Below are positions 6,130-8,497 of a stretch of 8,497 nucleotides of DNA, piece by piece. The stretch spans positions 1 through 8,497 of the forward strand of contig QMLM01000059.1 in NCBI GenBank assembly GCA_003646745.1, written 5' to 3'. How positions within the stretch are numbered: position 1 is the stretch's first letter; the number at the start of each line of letters is the position of its first letter. The position numbers and the translations under genes are program-made. The notes below the pieces were generated by a model. That model saw only the letters and a program-made list of their open reading frames with translations. It did not search any database and was not told the DNA's origin. This stretch comes from Deltaproteobacteria bacterium (GTDB taxonomy: Bacteria; Desulfobacterota; B13-G15; RBG-16-54-18).

Positions 6130-6169
6130 ATAAAGATCTGTCTAAGTATTCGATAGTTACGGAGAAGCG

Positions 6170-8209
6170 ATGGCGGGGGAAAGGCGACTGCAAAAGACCA
6201 GAAACATAGGTTTCATGGCCCATATCGATGCGGGAAAAACCACTGTCACTGAGAGAATACTCTACTATACGGGCCGAACCTATAAGATCGGTGAAGTGCA
6301 CGAGGGCACTGCGGTGATGGATTGGATGACTCAAGAACAACAGAGGGGGATTACCATCACTTCAGCAGTGACCACCTGCCAGTGGCGTAACCACATTATC
6401 CAGATCATCGATACCCCCGGCCACGTAGATTTCACCATTGAAGTGGAGAGGTCTTTGCGGGTGCTCGATGGGGCCATCGCTGTCTTCTGCGGGGTAGGGG
6501 GAGTGGAGCCTCAATCGGAGACAGTATGGCATCAGGCCGATAAGTACCATGTCCCCAAAATCGCCTTTGTCAACAAGATGGATCGAGTAGGGGCCGATTT
6601 TTTGGGCACAGTGGAGATGATGATAGAAAAACTTGGGGCCAACCCATTGGTGGTGCAGCTTCCCTGGGGAAAGGAAGACTCCTTTCGGGGGGTAATAGAT
6701 CTGATTAAAATGAAGGGCATCATCTGGGAGGAGGATAGCCTAGGTGCGGTCTATCAGGAGGTCGGAATACCAGAGGAGCTTCTCCCCCAGGCCGAGGGGT
6801 ATCACGAGCGCCTCTTGGAGAAGGTGGCAGAGACTGATGACCTTTTAATTGAGAAGTACTTAGCCGGGGAGGCTATCTCTGAAGCGGAGATAAAGAGGGC
6901 CATCAGGAAAGCCACCATTGAGCTTAGGTTGGTACCGGTGCTGTGTGGAGCCGCCTTGAGGAACAAAGGGATTCAACCCTTGCTAGATGCCATCGTCGAC
7001 TATCTACCCTCCCCCTTAGATATCCCCCCGGTGCAAGGGACAAACTCCCTTACCGGAGAGACAGAGGCGCGCCGAAGTGATGAGGATGAGCCTCTCTGCG
7101 CCTTAGCCTTCAAGATTATGATGGATCAGGGTAGAAAACTCACTTATCTACGAGTTTATTCCGGGGTTATGGAGGCGGGCAACGTCGTTTACAACGCCAA
7201 CTTGGGTAGGGAGGAGCGGATAGCTAGGATCTTTGAGATGCATGCCAACCATCGCAAAAGGCTCGATCGGGCTAGAGCCGGTGAAATTGTGGCAGTGATG
7301 GGGTTAAAGGATACCTCTACCGGCAACACCCTTTGTGACCGTGCTCACCCCATTCTGCTGGAGCCTATAGAATTTTACAAACCGGTCATCTCCGTGGCTG
7401 TGGAACCAAAGACCAACCAAGACCAAGATAAGCTCTCTTTTGCCTTGGAGAAGCTAAGTGAGGAAGATCCCACCTTTAAGGTTAGATATGACGACGACAC
7501 CGGGCAGACCATCATCTCGGGAATGGGAGAGCTCCACCTCGATGTCCTCATCAAGAGGCTAGTAGAGGAGTATAACCTAACGGTCAATGTTGGTAGACCT
7601 CAGGTGGTCTATCGCGAGACCATCCAGAGGCCAGCAGAGGTAGAGGGAAAGTTTTCCAAGGTGATTGAGGATGTTGTGCACAGTGCCGAGATCCACCTTG
7701 AGGTCATTCCCAACGAGAGGGGGAAGGGGATAGAGTTTATATCTTTGGTACCCCCCGAGGAGCTTCCTCAGGAGTATCTCGAGGCGATCCAGGCTGGCGT
7801 GGAAGAATCTACCACGGTAGGTGCCCTCATGGGATATCCTCTCACCGACGTCAAGATCCTTCTCAAAGCTGCTCGCTACACTCAGGATGAATTCACCCCA
7901 ATGGTGTTAAAGGTGGCAGTATCTCAAGCCCTACGCGAGGCCTGCCAAAAAGGTGACCCTGTGTTGTTAGAACCCATGATGGAGTTGGATGTCATGGTCC
8001 CTGAGGAGTTCATGGGGGAGGTAATCGGCGACATCCAGGCAAGAAAGGGCTCCATTGAGTCCATCAGCACCAAAGGGAAGATGGCGATGATCAAAGCCCT
8101 CACTCCCCTGACCAGGATGTTCGGGTATTCCACCGACCTGAGGTCCATGACTCAAGGAAGAGGGACTTTTTCCATGCGGTTCTCTCATTACGACAGGGTG
8201 GTAGATTGA
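6170..8209 (+). CDS. Elongation factor G paralogue with atypical domain IV
   Basis: A 679-residue translation GTPase of the EF-G family, colinear over all five domains. The G domain has AHIDAGKT (17-24), RGITI (59-63), DTPGH (81-85) and NKMD (135-138), so GTP binding and hydrolysis should work. Domain II lies at about 305-400, III at 403-478 (SGMGELHLDV, 450-459) and V at 605-675 (MFGYSTDLRSMTQGRGTFSM). Domain IV is odd: after AEVEGKF (489-495) the near-invariant GGRGQYGHV is replaced by VIEDVVHSAEI, and the second tip loop, normally YHxVDSSExAF with a histidine that contacts the decoding site, reads RYTQDEFTPMVL (569-580). The length is kept, so this is no frameshift. With neither rpsL, rpsG nor tuf alongside, it is probably a secondary EF-G, perhaps for ribosome recycling or a regulatory or stress role, not the housekeeping fusA. 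ATG start with GGAG at 6161-6164; birA overlaps its stop. Confidence 0.93.
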   Translation: MAGERRLQKTRNIGFMAHIDAGKTTVTERILYYTGRTYKIGEVHEGTAVMDWMTQEQQRGITITSAVTTCQWRNHIIQIIDTPGHVDFTIEVERSLRVLDGAIAVFCGVGGVEPQSETVWHQADKYHVPKIAFVNKMDRVGADFLGTVEMMIEKLGANPLVVQLPWGKEDSFRGVIDLIKMKGIIWEEDSLGAVYQEVGIPEELLPQAEGYHERLLEKVAETDDLLIEKYLAGEAISEAEIKRAIRKATIELRLVPVLCGAALRNKGIQPLLDAIVDYLPSPLDIPPVQGTNSLTGETEARRSDEDEPLCALAFKIMMDQGRKLTYLRVYSGVMEAGNVVYNANLGREERIARIFEMHANHRKRLDRARAGEIVAVMGLKDTSTGNTLCDRAHPILLEPIEFYKPVISVAVEPKTNQDQDKLSFALEKLSEEDPTFKVRYDDDTGQTIISGMGELHLDVLIKRLVEEYNLTVNVGRPQVVYRETIQRPAEVEGKFSKVIEDVVHSAEIHLEVIPNERGKGIEFISLVPPEELPQEYLEAIQAGVEESTTVGALMGYPLTDVKILLKAARYTQDEFTPMVLKVAVSQALREACQKGDPVLLEPMMELDVMVPEEFMGEVIGDIQARKGSIESISTKGKMAMIKALTPLTRMFGYSTDLRSMTQGRGTFSMRFSHYDRVVD

Positions 8210-8497
8210 TGAGCACAGAGTTAGCTGGAAGGATATTAGAGATGTTGAGGGGACAGGGAGGTTATCTCTCTGGAGCAAAAATCGGCAAGGCGCTTGGTAT
8301 AAGTAGAAGCGCTATATGGAAATATATCAATTCCTTGCGTCGGGACGGTTATGAGATTGAGGCTAGAGCTGCCAGTGGATATAGATTGGTTGCCACACCT
8401 TCCCATATTACTTGCTGGGAGTTGCAAGCCAACCTAGGAACCCAAGTATTTGGCAAAAAGATCCATACCTTTTCCCAGGTGGGCTCTACTAATGAGG
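8209..8497 (+). CDS. birA: Bifunctional biotin-[acetyl-CoA-carboxylase] ligase / biotin operon repressor BirA (3' partial)
   Basis: Only the first 96 residues are in the window. They form the N-terminal winged-helix DNA-binding domain of the bifunctional (group II) BirA class: a first helix (about 5-14), the helix-turn-helix SGAKIGKALGISRSAIWKYI (21-40) and the wing GYEIEARAASGYRL (47-60). A linker leads into the ligase domain, whose first conserved motif, VGSTNE (91-96), is where the sequence ends. The ligase forms biotinyl-AMP and attaches biotin to the carrier protein of acetyl-CoA carboxylase; the DNA-binding domain implies repression of biotin synthesis genes. The ATG overlaps the EF-G stop (TGATG), with AGGGTGG at 8195-8201 as ribosome site, so translation is coupled to the EF-G gene. 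Confidence 0.92.
   Translation, partial: MSTELAGRILEMLRGQGGYLSGAKIGKALGISRSAIWKYINSLRRDGYEIEARAASGYRLVATPSHITCWELQANLGTQVFGKKIHTFSQVGSTNE

Noticed and set aside
6120..6209. GTG-started 29-residue frame overlapping the EF-G start
   Set aside because: No good ribosome site, basic random-looking sequence, and most of its length lies in the EF-G leader and first codons.
7630..7700. Frameshift as the cause of the missing EF-G loop motif
   Set aside because: The reading frame continues with conserved sequence at identical spacing on both sides, and no other frame restores GGRGQYGHV.

Overview
The window is ordinary chromosomal bacterial sequence of medium GC with tightly packed genes, frequent AGG/AGA arginine codons and good Shine-Dalgarno sites. 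A perfect sigma-54 type -24/-12 element, a multi-domain membrane diguanylate cyclase and a second-type EF-G point to a Gram-negative lineage. The overall flavour (DUF445, YihY, TrmJ, His-rich peptide) fits Desulfobacterota (old Deltaproteobacteria) or a neighbour, but that placement is an impression and was not tested. There is no CRISPR array, tRNA, rRNA or insertion sequence.

Layout. Left (1-2625): the 3' part of a YihY/BrkB-family membrane protein with a cytosolic winged-helix-like tail (+) converges on, and overlaps by 59 bp, a TraB/TIKI-superfamily protein (-). A short region with back-to-back promoters separates the latter from a possible 33-residue ORF and the tRNA 2'-O-methyltransferase gene trmJ (+). 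Middle (2692-6032, all on the minus strand, read right to left): a 158-residue protein whose N-terminus recalls AbiTii domains, a short DUF445 membrane protein, a 623-residue membrane-HAMP-GAF-GGDEF diguanylate cyclase preceded by its own sigma-54 promoter, and a 68-residue protein that is 35% histidine and has a perfect ribosome binding site. Right (6170-8497, +): an EF-G paralogue overlapping by one base the start of a bifunctional biotin ligase/repressor gene (birA) that runs off the window.

How it fits together. The right-hand pair links a translation GTPase to the biotin regulator by translational coupling. The EF-G lacks the usual residues of both tip loops of domain IV and is not beside rpsL, rpsG or tuf, so it is probably a specialised second EF-G and not the main translocase. 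The minus-strand cluster may be partly co-transcribed, but the cyclase has separate sigma-54 control, so c-di-GMP output here probably responds to a dedicated enhancer-binding activator encoded elsewhere. The most interesting points are the altered EF-G, the sigma-54-driven cyclase, the His-rich metal-binding peptide and the AbiTii-like orphan. I see no clear multi-gene novel defence or mobile system.
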